This document shows positions 53,760-62,716 of a DNA stretch of 64,000 nt, in pieces. The stretch's first letter is position 1, and each line of letters begins with the position of its first letter. Below the pieces are notes generated by a model that made no database searches, was not told the DNA's origin, and was given only the letters and a program-made list of their open reading frames with translations. Location of the stretch: assembly GCA_963667815.1 (NCBI GenBank), contig OY764020.1, one strand, 5' to 3'. The stretch is from Saccharicrinis sp963667815. Its GTDB lineage: Bacteria; Bacteroidota; Bacteroidia; Bacteroidales; Marinilabiliaceae. The translations under genes were made by a program, and so were the position numbers.

Positions 53760-54893
53760 ATGAAACGTAGTTTATTAATATTATCAATCTGCATTATAGG
53801 CTTTATGTCAAGTCAGGCTCAGGAAAATGGAATCCCTACAAAAGGGTTCGCAGTATATGAAACGAATGGAGATTTTAAGGAATATGATTTTACACGCCAT
53901 GCTGTTGGAGCGCATGATATTGAAATCGAAATCATGTATGCAGGAATTTGTCATAGCGACCTACACCATGTTAAAGAAGATTGGGGAAAAGAAGAATTCC
54001 CTTTGGTTCCCGGACACGAAATTGCAGGTCGAGTAATCAAGGTTGGCGACAAAGTGACAAAATTCAAAGTGGGCGACTATGCCGGAATCGGTTGTATGAT
54101 TAACTCTTGTGGTCATTGCGAGTTTTGTGATGGTGATAAAGAACAGTACTGTAAAGGTGTCGTTATGACTTATCATGACCACGACCAGTTCAATAACAAT
54201 GAACTAACACAGGGTGGCTATTCAAACAAATATGTTGTGACAGAAGATTTTGCTATTAGCATTCCTAAAAATGCCGAGATGGAAAAGGTTGCTCCCCTAT
54301 TTTGTGCAGGAGTTACGGTGTACTCTCCAATAATGTATTCCGGGGTTAAAAAAGATACAAAAGTTGGAGTTGCCGGATATGGCGGGTTAGGGCACATGGC
54401 AGTTCAATATGCTGTTTCGTTGGGTGCAGAAGTAACCGTATTTGATATTACAGAAGATAAACGTGCAGATGCAAAACGAATGGGTGCAGTAAAATATGTG
54501 AATGTCAATAATCCCGAAGATTTAAAAGGATTGGATAATTCTCTTGACTTTATCATCAGCACAATTCCAGTGAATACATACGACCCATACATGTACATGA
54601 AAATGTTAAAGCTCGATGGAGAAATGTGTATTGTTGGATTACCTGCATTGGATGGTATTGTAACCATTGGTATTGATAAGTTTATTTGGCAGGGAAACCG
54701 AAAAGTTTATGGTTCACAGATTGGAGGAATAAAGGAAACTCAGGAAATGTTAGACTATTCAGTAAAGCATAATATCTATCCCGAAGTTGAAGTTATTCAA
54801 CCCGATGGAGCGGTAATCACAGAAGCCTATCGCAAAGTATTTGACGGTAAAGTAAAGTTTCGATATGTGATTGACATGCAAAGCTTAAAGTAA
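53760..54893 (+). CDS. Zinc alcohol dehydrogenase (YahK/CAD-like) with signal peptide
   Basis: About 377 aa from the ATG at 53760 (an ATG at 53727 would add 11 residues before the signal). A signal peptide (MKRSLLILSICIIGFMSSQAQ) is fused to a medium-chain dehydrogenase: catalytic zinc ligands Cys in GICHSDLHH and His in PGHEIAGR, structural zinc cysteines in SCGHCEFCDGDKEQYC, and the Rossmann motif GYGGLGHMAVQYA. Such enzymes reduce aldehydes with NADPH in the cytosol. A cleavable export signal is odd because free NAD(P)H is scarce in the periplasm. Confidence 0.88.
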   Translation: MKRSLLILSICIIGFMSSQAQENGIPTKGFAVYETNGDFKEYDFTRHAVGAHDIEIEIMYAGICHSDLHHVKEDWGKEEFPLVPGHEIAGRVIKVGDKVTKFKVGDYAGIGCMINSCGHCEFCDGDKEQYCKGVVMTYHDHDQFNNNELTQGGYSNKYVVTEDFAISIPKNAEMEKVAPLFCAGVTVYSPIMYSGVKKDTKVGVAGYGGLGHMAVQYAVSLGAEVTVFDITEDKRADAKRMGAVKYVNVNNPEDLKGLDNSLDFIISTIPVNTYDPYMYMKMLKLDGEMCIVGLPALDGIVTIGIDKFIWQGNRKVYGSQIGGIKETQEMLDYSVKHNIYPEVEVIQPDGAVITEAYRKVFDGKVKFRYVIDMQSLK

Positions 54894-54920
54894 ACACAGT
54901 ATTAATAAAAACTTAAAGAT

Positions 54921-56192
54921 ATGAAGCACTTAAAAACAATAGTATGGGTTACGTCAATCCTGTTGTTTAGCTCCAATATCCAAATTAAAGCACAGGAAAT
55001 GGAAAAAGAAACTCCTAAAATCAGCGTATTCCCTGTTGGAAACAAATTACCGGATAAGTTTGCTCCATACTTTACAGGAAAAACCTATCTGGCTCCATTA
55101 ACACAGAATAACGAATTAAACTGCCCGATTTTCAATGTGACATTTGAACCGAGTTGTAGAAACAACTGGCATAGCCATACCGGGGGACAGATACTCATCG
55201 CAGTTGGAGGGAAAGGGTATTATCAGGCCAGAGGTGAAACGGCTCGATTGCTTTTGCCGGGTGATATTGTAGAAATACCTTCAAATGTTGAACATTGGCA
55301 CGGGGCTGCACCTGATAGTTGGTTTTCGCACCTCGCCATTGAAACAAATTCACAAACCAACGAAAATACATGGCTGGAAGAGGTTGATGATGAACAATAC
55401 AAAAAGGCAACTGCAATGAACAAAATTAATGAGGTAAACCTGAGTGAACCAGCCATAAAAAATCATAAAGAATTATGGCCAGACTACGAATCAAAAGCAG
55501 CCAAGACAGACCCTGAATTGATTGGAATTTTTGATAATTGGGCATTTGACGAAGTTATTGCACAAAGCAACATTGATGTGAAAACAAGAATAATGATGAT
55601 AATGGGTTCGTGTATTGCACAAGGGGCTTTAACCGAATATACAATGTTTGTTAATGCAGCTTTGAATGTTGGTGTAAGTCCGGTCGAAATTAAAGAAGTG
55701 CTTTACCAATCGGTGGCTTATGTGGGTGTAGCAAAAGTCATTGACTTTATTTATGCCACAAACTCAATAATGGACGAATGGGGTATCGACCTGCCCTTGG
55801 AAAAGCAGTCAACAACCAACAGCGAAAACCGCGAAGCTAAAGGTCTTGAATTGATGAAGGCAACTTTTGGAGAACGTATAGCCGAAATGCGAAAAAATGC
55901 TCCTGCCGACCAACAACACATCCAATATAATTTGGCTGCAAACTGCTTTGGTGACTATTACACAAGAACTGGTTTGGATATGAAAAACCGCGAATTGCTC
56001 ACCTATTCAATGTTAATCAGTATGGGAGGAACGGATTCTCAGGTTCGTGGCCATATCCAGGGAAATTTGAATGTAGGTAACGACCGTGAAACACTTATCG
56101 GGATTACAACTCAGTTGCTGCCATATATCGGTTACCCACGTACTTTAAATGCGTTGAATGCGATTAATGAAATAAACAATAACAATAAATAA
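54921..56192 (+). CDS. Exported cupin plus tandem carboxymuconolactone-decarboxylase-like protein
   Basis: 423 aa with a signal peptide (about 1-25, IQIKAQ). The cupin domain (about 45-150) carries metal ligands in NWHSHTGGQILIAVGGKGYY and IPSNVEHWHGAAP. Two CMD/AhpD-like helical domains follow (about 175-280 and 285-420). The first has only one cysteine (GSCIAQGALTEY), so the AhpD CxxC redox pair is absent; the second has GGTDSQVRGHIQGNLNVG. Cupin-CMD proteins are often encoded with AKRs and flavodoxins in Bacteroidota and Firmicutes. Enzyme activity unknown. Confidence 0.85.
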   Translation: MKHLKTIVWVTSILLFSSNIQIKAQEMEKETPKISVFPVGNKLPDKFAPYFTGKTYLAPLTQNNELNCPIFNVTFEPSCRNNWHSHTGGQILIAVGGKGYYQARGETARLLLPGDIVEIPSNVEHWHGAAPDSWFSHLAIETNSQTNENTWLEEVDDEQYKKATAMNKINEVNLSEPAIKNHKELWPDYESKAAKTDPELIGIFDNWAFDEVIAQSNIDVKTRIMMIMGSCIAQGALTEYTMFVNAALNVGVSPVEIKEVLYQSVAYVGVAKVIDFIYATNSIMDEWGIDLPLEKQSTTNSENREAKGLELMKATFGERIAEMRKNAPADQQHIQYNLAANCFGDYYTRTGLDMKNRELLTYSMLISMGGTDSQVRGHIQGNLNVGNDRETLIGITTQLLPYIGYPRTLNALNAINEINNNNK

Positions 56193-56197
56193 CAGAT

Positions 56198-57382
56198 ATG
56201 GAAAATTTTAGTTTTTATGTACCTACTACCGTTCACTTCGGTAAAGGACAAATAGAGAATTTAGCAAGTTCAATAAAGCAATTCGGAGGCAGTAAAGTTA
56301 TGCTCGCCTACGGTGGCGGAAGTATTAAAGCAAATGGTATTTACGATGCTGTTACATCAGAATTAAAAAAGGCAGATATACCATTCTTTGATTGCGACGG
56401 TATAAGGCCAAATCCTCCAGTAGAAGATGTTCGTAAAGGTATTTCTATTTATCGGGCGAATGCATGTGACTTTATTCTGGCTGTTGGAGGTGGTTCAACC
56501 ATTGATGCTGCCAAAGCAATGGCTGCCGGAGTTTGTTACGATGGTGATGTGATGGACTTGATGGCAGACGGTAAAGGCGAAATTAAAGAAGCTGCACCAT
56601 TAGCTTCAGTTCTTACTATGGCCGGAACAGGTAGTGAATTAGATATGGGTGGGGTTATTACTGGTGAGGTGAATCATAAAAAACATACCATCATGCATCC
56701 TTTCCTATATCCAAAGTTCTCAATTCTCGACCCGACTTTTACTTTCAGTGTACCTGAAAAACATTCAATGGCAGGTTGTTTCGATGCCTTCGACCATTTA
56801 TTAGAGTGTTACTTTGTTGCAGGTAGCGAAAGTACCGATGTACAAAATATGATGAACGAAGGTTTGATGCGTTCTATTGTTAAAAATGCTCCTAAAGTAT
56901 TGGCTAATCCTGAAGACTATGATGCCCGTGCAAATATCATGTGGGCAAGCTCAATGGCATTAGCTAGCTTCCAGTTTGCAGCTGGTAAAAAAGGTTCAAA
57001 CTGGCCAATGCATGGCATGGGACATGAATTATCAAGCTTATACGATATGACACACGGAATTACATTAGCATTAATTGCCCCTTCCTATTTGGCATATACT
57101 TTAGAGAAAGTTCCTGAATATACATGGTTATTTGCTGCTTTTGCACGCAACGTATTTGGTGTAACCGAGGTTGACGATACAGTAGCTGCGAAATTAGGTA
57201 TTGAAAAAGTAAAAGAATTCACTTTAACATTGAAGATGCCTAAAAACCTGAAAGAAGCAGGTGTGGCTGAAGACAAACTTGAATTTCTAGCCGAAAGAGC
57301 TACTGAATGGGGAAGCATTGGTGCTTTATGTGAAATAAATAAAGAAGATGCTTTTGAAATTTACAAAATGGCATTTGAATAA
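56198..57382 (+). CDS. Iron-containing alcohol dehydrogenase, YqhD/BDH-like
   Basis: 394 aa, cytosolic. NADPH-binding GGGSIKANGIYD (about 39-50) and VGGGSTIDAAKAMAAG (about 97-112), the TMAGTGSELDMGGVI segment, and metal ligands Asp and His in GCFDAFDHLLE and two His in WPMHGMGHELSSLYDMTHG. YqhD-like enzymes reduce a wide range of toxic aldehydes with NADPH. It starts 6 bp after the cupin/CMD stop and closes the operon, before a strong terminator. Together with an AraC regulator and an AKR it mirrors the E. coli yqhC-yqhD-dkgA arrangement. Confidence 0.94.
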   Translation: MENFSFYVPTTVHFGKGQIENLASSIKQFGGSKVMLAYGGGSIKANGIYDAVTSELKKADIPFFDCDGIRPNPPVEDVRKGISIYRANACDFILAVGGGSTIDAAKAMAAGVCYDGDVMDLMADGKGEIKEAAPLASVLTMAGTGSELDMGGVITGEVNHKKHTIMHPFLYPKFSILDPTFTFSVPEKHSMAGCFDAFDHLLECYFVAGSESTDVQNMMNEGLMRSIVKNAPKVLANPEDYDARANIMWASSMALASFQFAAGKKGSNWPMHGMGHELSSLYDMTHGITLALIAPSYLAYTLEKVPEYTWLFAAFARNVFGVTEVDDTVAAKLGIEKVKEFTLTLKMPKNLKEAGVAEDKLEFLAERATEWGSIGALCEINKEDAFEIYKMAFE

Positions 57383-57392
57383 ATACTTTTGC

Positions 57393-57426
57393 AGGGATAC
57401 TTCTTTGTTGAGTATCCCTTTTTTTT
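57393..57426 (+). terminator. Rho-independent terminator after the reductase operon
   Basis: 9-bp perfect stem AGGGATACT / AGTATCCCT around loop TCTTTGTTG, directly followed by T8. It lies 11 bp after the stop of the iron alcohol dehydrogenase gene. Confidence 0.9.
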
Positions 57427-57468
57427 GAACCATACGAAATATACATTGAAAAAATGTAATATGCCACG

Positions 57469-57523
57469 AATAGTCGTTCGAATTAATGTGATGTACAGCA
57501 AATAGTCGTTCAGATAAATGTGA
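57469..57523 (+). promoter_or_regulatory. Two 23-bp direct repeats upstream of the ATPase gene
   Basis: AATAGTCGTTCGAATTAATG followed by TGA (57469-57491) and AATAGTCGTTCAGATAAATG followed by TGA (57501-57523), start-to-start 32 bp, or three helical turns. A Bacteroidota -7-like TATATTTG is at 57553-57560. Candidate activator or repressor sites for the gene at 57590. Confidence 0.5.
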
Positions 57524-57589
57524 ATAAATTAAAAAAGACGTTTGTAAAAATGTATATTTGTATCCTCACAGATATAAAAACTAGTGGAT

Positions 57590-58897
57590 ATGGAAAGGAC
57601 TGCAATAAATAATCTTTATGATTGGAAAAATAATGAAAATAGAAAACCTTTAATCATAAGAGGAGCTCGTCAGGTAGGAAAGACCTGGCTGATGAAAGAA
57701 TTTGGCAGGAAAGAATATGTTCAGACCGCATATGTTAATTTCGAGAGTTCAAAAGTTTTAAAGGATTTGTTTTCTGAAGATTATAATATACCCCGAATAG
57801 TTAATGCAATTCAGATTGAAACAGGAGTACAAATTAATGCACAAGACACTTTAATAATATTGGATGAAATTCAGGAAGCTAAAGGAGGAATTACTTCGCT
57901 AAAATATTTCTATGAAAATACTCCGGAATATCATATAATAGCAGCGGGGTCTTTATTAGGGGTTTCACTCCATCAGCACACCTCCTTTCCTGTTGGGAAA
58001 GTTGATTTTTTAGACTTGTATCCATTAAGTTTTCCCGAGTATTTGAAGGCTTTGAATCAAGAGCCTTTGTTAAAACTAATTGAATCTCAGGATTGGGATT
58101 TGATACGGAATTTTAAAACAAAATTTACTGAACTATTAAGACAATATTATTTTACAGGAGGAATGCCGGAAGTGGTATTGTCTTTTAAGCAAAATATGGA
58201 TTACACGGAAGTCAGAAAGATTCAAAAGAATATTTTATTGGCCTATGAGCAGGACTTCTCAAAACATGCTCCTGTTGAGATCGTTCCCCGAATCAGAATG
58301 CTTTGGAATTCAACCTTGGCACAATTGGCAAAAGAAAACAAAAAATTTATATACAGTGCTATTAAGAAAGGTGCAAGAGCAAAAGATTTTGAGCTGTCGC
58401 TATCCTGGCTAACCGATAGTGGACTGATTTATAAGGTGAATAGAATAAACAAAGCAGGTATACCGCTTAAAGCTTATGAGGATATGGATGCCTTTAAAAT
58501 ATTTATCGTTGATGTTGGTTTACTTGCAGCCATTGGCAACCTTGATGTAAAAACTTTACTTGCCGGGAATGCCATTTTTGAAGAATTCAAGGGTGCATTA
58601 ACAGAGCAATATGTATTGCAGCAATTAAAAACCATACCTGATATTCCGATATATTATTGGTCAGCAGAAAAAGCAAATGCCGAAATTGATTTTGTGATTC
58701 AACATCTGAATAAAATTGTTCCAATTGAAGTAAAAGCTGCTGAGAATTTACAGGCTAAAAGTTTAAAATCATTCAAACAGCGATTCCCGGAATCAGTTGC
58801 TATAAGAACCTCCATGTCTGATTTCCGGAAAGAAGATTGGCTGACAAACACCCCGTTGTATGCAATAAATTATCTAATGAAAATTACGGAAATTTAG
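57590..58897 (+). CDS. AAA+ ATPase with DUF4143 domain
   Basis: About 435 aa from the ATG at 57590 (GTG at 57584 in frame). AAA_14 domain: Walker A GARQVGKTWLMKEF (about 25-38) and Walker B TLIILDEIQEAKGG (about 88-101). The DUF4143 region follows (about 215-385, ending YYWSAEKANAEIDFVIQHLNKIVPIEVKAAENLQAKSLKSF), which includes a PD-(D/E)xK-like pattern with acidic ED and EVK residues. These proteins are common in anaerobes and often horizontally spread; a cellular role is not established. Stands alone, preceded by direct repeats. Confidence 0.9.
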   Translation: MERTAINNLYDWKNNENRKPLIIRGARQVGKTWLMKEFGRKEYVQTAYVNFESSKVLKDLFSEDYNIPRIVNAIQIETGVQINAQDTLIILDEIQEAKGGITSLKYFYENTPEYHIIAAGSLLGVSLHQHTSFPVGKVDFLDLYPLSFPEYLKALNQEPLLKLIESQDWDLIRNFKTKFTELLRQYYFTGGMPEVVLSFKQNMDYTEVRKIQKNILLAYEQDFSKHAPVEIVPRIRMLWNSTLAQLAKENKKFIYSAIKKGARAKDFELSLSWLTDSGLIYKVNRINKAGIPLKAYEDMDAFKIFIVDVGLLAAIGNLDVKTLLAGNAIFEEFKGALTEQYVLQQLKTIPDIPIYYWSAEKANAEIDFVIQHLNKIVPIEVKAAENLQAKSLKSFKQRFPESVAIRTSMSDFRKEDWLTNTPLYAINYLMKITEI

Positions 58898-59027
58898 CAC
58901 TTTGCAGAATAAATTGATATTTTAAAATCTAGTTGTTCAACTTCCTTTTGCGTTAGGTTCAACACAAAGCCATTTATCTTATGAATGTACTTTTCAATTT
59001 AATTATTCAGATTAAAAAAAATTATTT

Positions 59028-59660
59028 ATGAATGAAAAATTATTTAATGCGCTTAAAAGAATTAAATCTCTTGCTGATACGGGATTGATATTCAAACCTG
59101 ATGATTATAATAGAGAACGATATGAAGAATTAAGAGATATTGCCCTAAATATGATGGCTGAATTATCGGGAAATAAAATTGAAACATTTGATGATTTTTA
59201 TGCCCCGGTTGTGGATTACCCTACACCAAAGGTTGATGTCAGAGCATGGATTGTCAACGAGAAGAATGAAATATTATTGGTGCAGGAAAAGGCAGACGAA
59301 TGTTGGACACTTCCAGGAGGATGGGCTGAAGTTGGTTTGACACCTACAGAATCTGTATTAAAAGAAATAGAAGAAGAAATAGGAAGAAAAGCCAAAGTCG
59401 AGAAATTATTGGCAGTGTTTGATAAGAAAATACACCCACATCCACCTCAGCCTTTTTATGTGTATAAAATGATATTTGAATGTACGCTTACCGATTCAAC
59501 CGAAAAATTTAAGACTGCATTCGATACAATGGATGTACAATATTTTTCAATCGATAACCTACCGCGTTTATCTGAAGATAGAATTGTACAAAGTCAATTA
59601 GAACTGTTGTATCGAGAGCATGTAAATGGTAATGGTAATGGTTTTCCAATTTGTGATTAA
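59028..59660 (+). CDS. NUDIX hydrolase with N-terminal Nudix_N-like helical domain
   Basis: 210 aa, cytosolic. N-terminal helical region (MNEKLFNALKRIKSLADTGLIFKPDDYNRERYEELRDIALNMMAEL, about 1-50) as in the subgroup that includes ADP-ribose pyrophosphatases. The Nudix box is GGWAEVGLTPTESVLKEIEEEIG (about 97-119), with Lys where Arg is usual in the REUxEE core. Hydrolyses nucleoside-diphosphate-X compounds, substrate unknown. A GGTAATGGTAATGG repeat near the C-terminus encodes NGNGNG. Monocistronic. Confidence 0.9.
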   Translation: MNEKLFNALKRIKSLADTGLIFKPDDYNRERYEELRDIALNMMAELSGNKIETFDDFYAPVVDYPTPKVDVRAWIVNEKNEILLVQEKADECWTLPGGWAEVGLTPTESVLKEIEEEIGRKAKVEKLLAVFDKKIHPHPPQPFYVYKMIFECTLTDSTEKFKTAFDTMDVQYFSIDNLPRLSEDRIVQSQLELLYREHVNGNGNGFPICD

Positions 59661-59872
59661 TTAGTGTTTGTCAATAAAGTCCGCTATCTGCGTTACGCTT
59701 GGATTCAACATTGTCATTGATGGTAATATACGAAAGACTCCCGACCTCTTATTTTTACCGGGAGCTTTTATTATATCGAGTATATTTTAATTAACAGTCT
59801 TATCCCAAACTTAGCCAACTTAAAACAAATCAATCTTTTTTACTGTTATTTGTATTTTATAGGTTTGAGTAT

Positions 59873-60715
59873 TTAAAACTCAACCTTATCAGGATGCAAC
59901 CCAGAACCTCCACAATATTCCATTGCATTGATTGTTTGCATATCTTCCTCTGTGATTTCAAAGTCGTCAATAGCTAAGTTTTCAACAATACGGCTTGGAG
60001 TTATGGATTTTGGTAGCGGTAATACATCATTTTGCAAAACCCATCGAATACATATTTGGGCTACTGATTTATTGTATTTTGCAGCGGTGGCTTTTAGTGT
60101 TTCATTATCCAACATTTTTCCGGTTCCTAAAGGACTCCATGCTTCAACCAGTATATTATTGGCTTTGCAAAACGAAACACATTCCTGTTGCATAAACCCG
60201 GGATGGAACTCAATTTGATTTATGGATGGTCGAATAGTAGCAGTTTCCATTAATGCTTCTAAATGGTGAGGTAAGAAATTACTTACACCTATTGACTTTA
60301 TTTTACCTTCTTTATAAAGTTCTTCCATTGCTCTCCAAGTTTCGCTATTAATTTCTTTCCAATCTGGAAACTGATTCTCAGAAGCCGGCCAATGAATCAG
60401 ATACAAATCAAGGTAGTCTAGTTGTAAATCTTTAAACGTTTTGTTAAAAGCACGAAGCGTTTTCTCATAACCACGTTCTGTGTTCCACACCTTGCTTGTG
60501 ATAAATAATTCCTTACGGTCGATACCGCTTTCTTTTATTCCTTTTCCTACACTGGCTTCATTTGCATATACAGCTGCTGCATCAATATGTTTATATCCGG
60601 AATTGATAGCGCACTTAACCGCTTCAATAGATGTTTCTCCATCAGGCGTTTGCCATGTTCCAAATCCAATGGAAGGAATTGATGTTTGATTGTTTAAATT
60701 GAAATACTTCTTCAT
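59873..60715 (-). CDS. Aldo-keto reductase, 2,5-diketogluconate-reductase/DkgA-like (AKR5)
   Basis: 280 aa, cytosolic. Catalytic tetrad: Asp in HIDAAAVYANE with its Tyr, Lys in FITSKVWNTE, His in LYLIHWPASE. Further signatures are SIGVSNFLPHHLE, NQIEFHPGF, AWSPLGTGK and LPKSITPSRIVEN. Reduces aldehydes, methylglyoxal or keto sugars with NADPH. Last gene of a minus-strand operon behind an AraC gene; 8 bp separate it from the acetyltransferase. Confidence 0.94.
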   Translation of the reverse strand: MKKYFNLNNQTSIPSIGFGTWQTPDGETSIEAVKCAINSGYKHIDAAAVYANEASVGKGIKESGIDRKELFITSKVWNTERGYEKTLRAFNKTFKDLQLDYLDLYLIHWPASENQFPDWKEINSETWRAMEELYKEGKIKSIGVSNFLPHHLEALMETATIRPSINQIEFHPGFMQQECVSFCKANNILVEAWSPLGTGKMLDNETLKATAAKYNKSVAQICIRWVLQNDVLPLPKSITPSRIVENLAIDDFEITEEDMQTINAMEYCGGSGLHPDKVEF

Positions 60716-60723
60716 TATATTTT

Positions 60724-61284
60724 TTATTTATTTGATATATATCTTATTACTCGGGCAGGATTTCCTGCTACTAAGGCATTTTCAGGAATATCTTTGGTAA
60801 CAACAGAACCAGCACCGATTACCGCATTTTTTCCAATAGTAACACCCATTACCACAACCGAATTACCTCCAATCCATACATTATCACCAATTGTTATAGG
60901 TGTGGCAATACCTAGAGATTTTTCACGACCCTCAGCTTCCATTGGATGGGCTACCGCATATAAACCAACATTCGGACCTAACCAGACGTTATTACCTATG
61001 GTTACAGTTGCCATATCAAGAATGGTAACATTAAAGTTTGTAAGAAAATTGTCACCTATATAAATGTTAATCCCCATATCACACAGAAAACCAGGCTTTA
61101 TTTTGGGATTTTTACCTACTGAACCAATCAATTCTCTAATTACTTTCTCTCGCTCATCTTCTTTGGAGACAGGTATTGCATTAAGTTTTTGGCAAAGTTC
61201 AATTGCCATTGTTTGTATTTTTCCAATTTCACTATCAAACATATGATAGTATTCACCATTTTTTAATTTATCCAATTCCTTCAT
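60724..61284 (-). CDS. Sugar O-acetyltransferase (Maa/LacA-like)
   Basis: 186 aa, cytosolic. N-terminal Mac domain (LKNGEYYHMFDSEIGKIQTMAIELCQKLNAIP, about 6-38), then a left-handed beta helix (INIYIGDNFLTNFNVTILDMATVTIGNNVWLGPNVGLYAVAHPMEAEGRE) with catalytic His in AVAHPM and the hexapeptide run WIGGNSVVVMGVTIGKNAVIGAGSVVTKDIPENALVAGNPAR. Acetylates maltose, galactosides or similar. Overlaps the next upstream gene by 4 bp (ATGA type). Confidence 0.93.
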   Translation of the reverse strand: MKELDKLKNGEYYHMFDSEIGKIQTMAIELCQKLNAIPVSKEDEREKVIRELIGSVGKNPKIKPGFLCDMGINIYIGDNFLTNFNVTILDMATVTIGNNVWLGPNVGLYAVAHPMEAEGREKSLGIATPITIGDNVWIGGNSVVVMGVTIGKNAVIGAGSVVTKDIPENALVAGNPARVIRYISNK

Positions 61285-61688
61285 TGCATTTTTTCTTTTT
61301 GCAACAATTCAGCTACTTTCTTTCCAACGCAAAGACAACATTCTGTGCAGTTATCAAAACCTGTCTTTTTTACCATATTTCCACAAATAACAGTGCCTCT
61401 TTCTTGCTTGAAGAAATTGAATAATTCTTTGGTTAAAAAGGTTGCTCTATCGTTGGGTAGTAAAATTCCCAAGGCAATAGTTCCCCCTGAAAGTGCGCCA
61501 CATGTTCCTTCATTATAAGTTCTTCCTATTCCACCTCTGAAACCTACAGAAACTGCATTTAATTGTTCCTCACTAAAATCACTTTCAAAAACCCGGTTTA
61601 TTCCTATTAGAGTGGCTTGAGAGCATGAATAATTTTTGTTACGCAATTCATTTATTTTGTCTTTTACGCTTTCTGTTATTTCTTGCAT
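61281..61688 (-). CDS. C_GCAxxG_C_C family protein
   Basis: About 135 aa from the ATG at 61688 (ATG at 61721 in frame adds 11 residues). Cysteine pattern of the family: Cys in NYSCSQATLIG, the GTCGALSGGTIALG variant of GCAxxG, then Cys in VICGNMV and the pair in NCTECCLCVGKKV. These proteins are thought to bind a redox cofactor or metal and are often found near oxidoreductases; the function is not established. First gene of the operon; overlaps the acetyltransferase by 4 bp. Confidence 0.88.
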   Translation of the reverse strand: MQEITESVKDKINELRNKNYSCSQATLIGINRVFESDFSEEQLNAVSVGFRGGIGRTYNEGTCGALSGGTIALGILLPNDRATFLTKELFNFFKQERGTVICGNMVKKTGFDNCTECCLCVGKKVAELLQKEKMQ

Positions 61689-61751
61689 CTTATGTTTTTG
61701 TATTAAATTATTACAATGCAAAGATAGAGGAGGAGTGAAGGAAATGTTTTT

Positions 61752-61798
61752 CTTAAAGGTTATTTGTAACTTTTCTCAAACGACAAAATAATGAGATA
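61752..61798 (-). promoter_or_regulatory. 47-bp shared promoter element, operon copy
   Basis: Starts CTTAAAGGTTATTTGTAAC, continues TTTTCTCAAACG and ends GAGATA. It matches 62717-62763 at 35 of 47 positions without gaps (26 of the first 31). It lies 64-110 bp upstream of the C_GCAxxG_C_C start on the minus strand, as expected for the operon's operator and promoter. Confidence 0.65.
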
Positions 61799-61809
61799 TA
61801 GAAAACGAC

Positions 61810-62658
61810 TTATGATGCCGTTCCTGTATTAAGAGCAGATGGGGCAATCCCAAATTCCTTTTTGAAAGCCGTAGAAAAATGGGATAGGTTTTTAAAACCT
61901 ACTTCAAGATACACATCGGTAGGCTTAACTCCTTTATCATCTATAAGGTATTTAGCTTCTTCCAATCGTTTTTTTACAATCCAACGACTTGGGGTGTTTT
62001 TGAAAATTTGAAAGAAATCTTTTTTAAAGCTTGATAAGCTTCTTCCGGTATAGTGGGCAAATTCTTCAACCGATAAATTACTTTTAAAATGAGTATTCAT
62101 AAACTCGGCTAAATCTATTCTCCAGGGATCGGTAAAATCAAATAGAACAGTGCCAATCTCCGGTTTAACCTGAAGCAATGTAAAAACTGCTTCTTTTAAT
62201 TTAGCTTCCATTAATTCTTCCGAAGGGTACTGTTCTACATCAAAGTACTGTTCAAGTGATACAAACAAACCATTGAGAAATGGATGTTTTTTTAGCATGA
62301 TATATGGTGAGTTTTTCAAATCAGAAGAAGAGTTTGTTACAGGAATCATTATATCCCGTTCCTTCATTAATCTCTTTAAAAATGGGGCTTTTAATTGTAA
62401 AAACAGTCCTTTGAACGGTTCGCCGTTTTTTGAGGGTCTTTTGAATTTGCGCAACATGTGGTTCCGTTTTAGAAAAAACGAATCGCCCTTTTTTAAAACG
62501 TAATTTTTATCCGGAGAAACGAGTTCTAATTCTCCCGAACATATATAAACTAGCATATGCTCCGTAACCATTTCTTCGCAATAAAAATCTTTCTCTACGT
62601 AACCACAGTAGAATGTATCCATGTAATTATAAACGACAATATTTGAGTTGTTGGGCAT
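61810..62658 (-). CDS. AraC-family regulator
   Basis: 282 aa. N-terminal cupin-like sensor (about 15-115; HMLVYICSGELELVSPDKNYVLKKGDSFFLKRNHMLRKFKRP) and C-terminal AraC double HTH (about 185-280; NLSVEEFAHYTGRSLSSFKKDFFQIFKNTPSRWIVKKRLEEA and KPTDVYLEVGFKNLSHFSTAFKKEFGIAPSAL). It is upstream of and co-directional with the C_GCAxxG_C_C operon, which has its own upstream copy of an element also present before this gene. Probably an autoregulated activator of that operon. Confidence 0.92.
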   Translation of the reverse strand: MPNNSNIVVYNYMDTFYCGYVEKDFYCEEMVTEHMLVYICSGELELVSPDKNYVLKKGDSFFLKRNHMLRKFKRPSKNGEPFKGLFLQLKAPFLKRLMKERDIMIPVTNSSSDLKNSPYIMLKKHPFLNGLFVSLEQYFDVEQYPSEELMEAKLKEAVFTLLQVKPEIGTVLFDFTDPWRIDLAEFMNTHFKSNLSVEEFAHYTGRSLSSFKKDFFQIFKNTPSRWIVKKRLEEAKYLIDDKGVKPTDVYLEVGFKNLSHFSTAFKKEFGIAPSALNTGTAS

Positions 62659-62716
62659 TTTATAACAGTTTATTTTAAAAGTACAAATTTAAAGATTACC
62701 TGTTAGATAAACTTCT

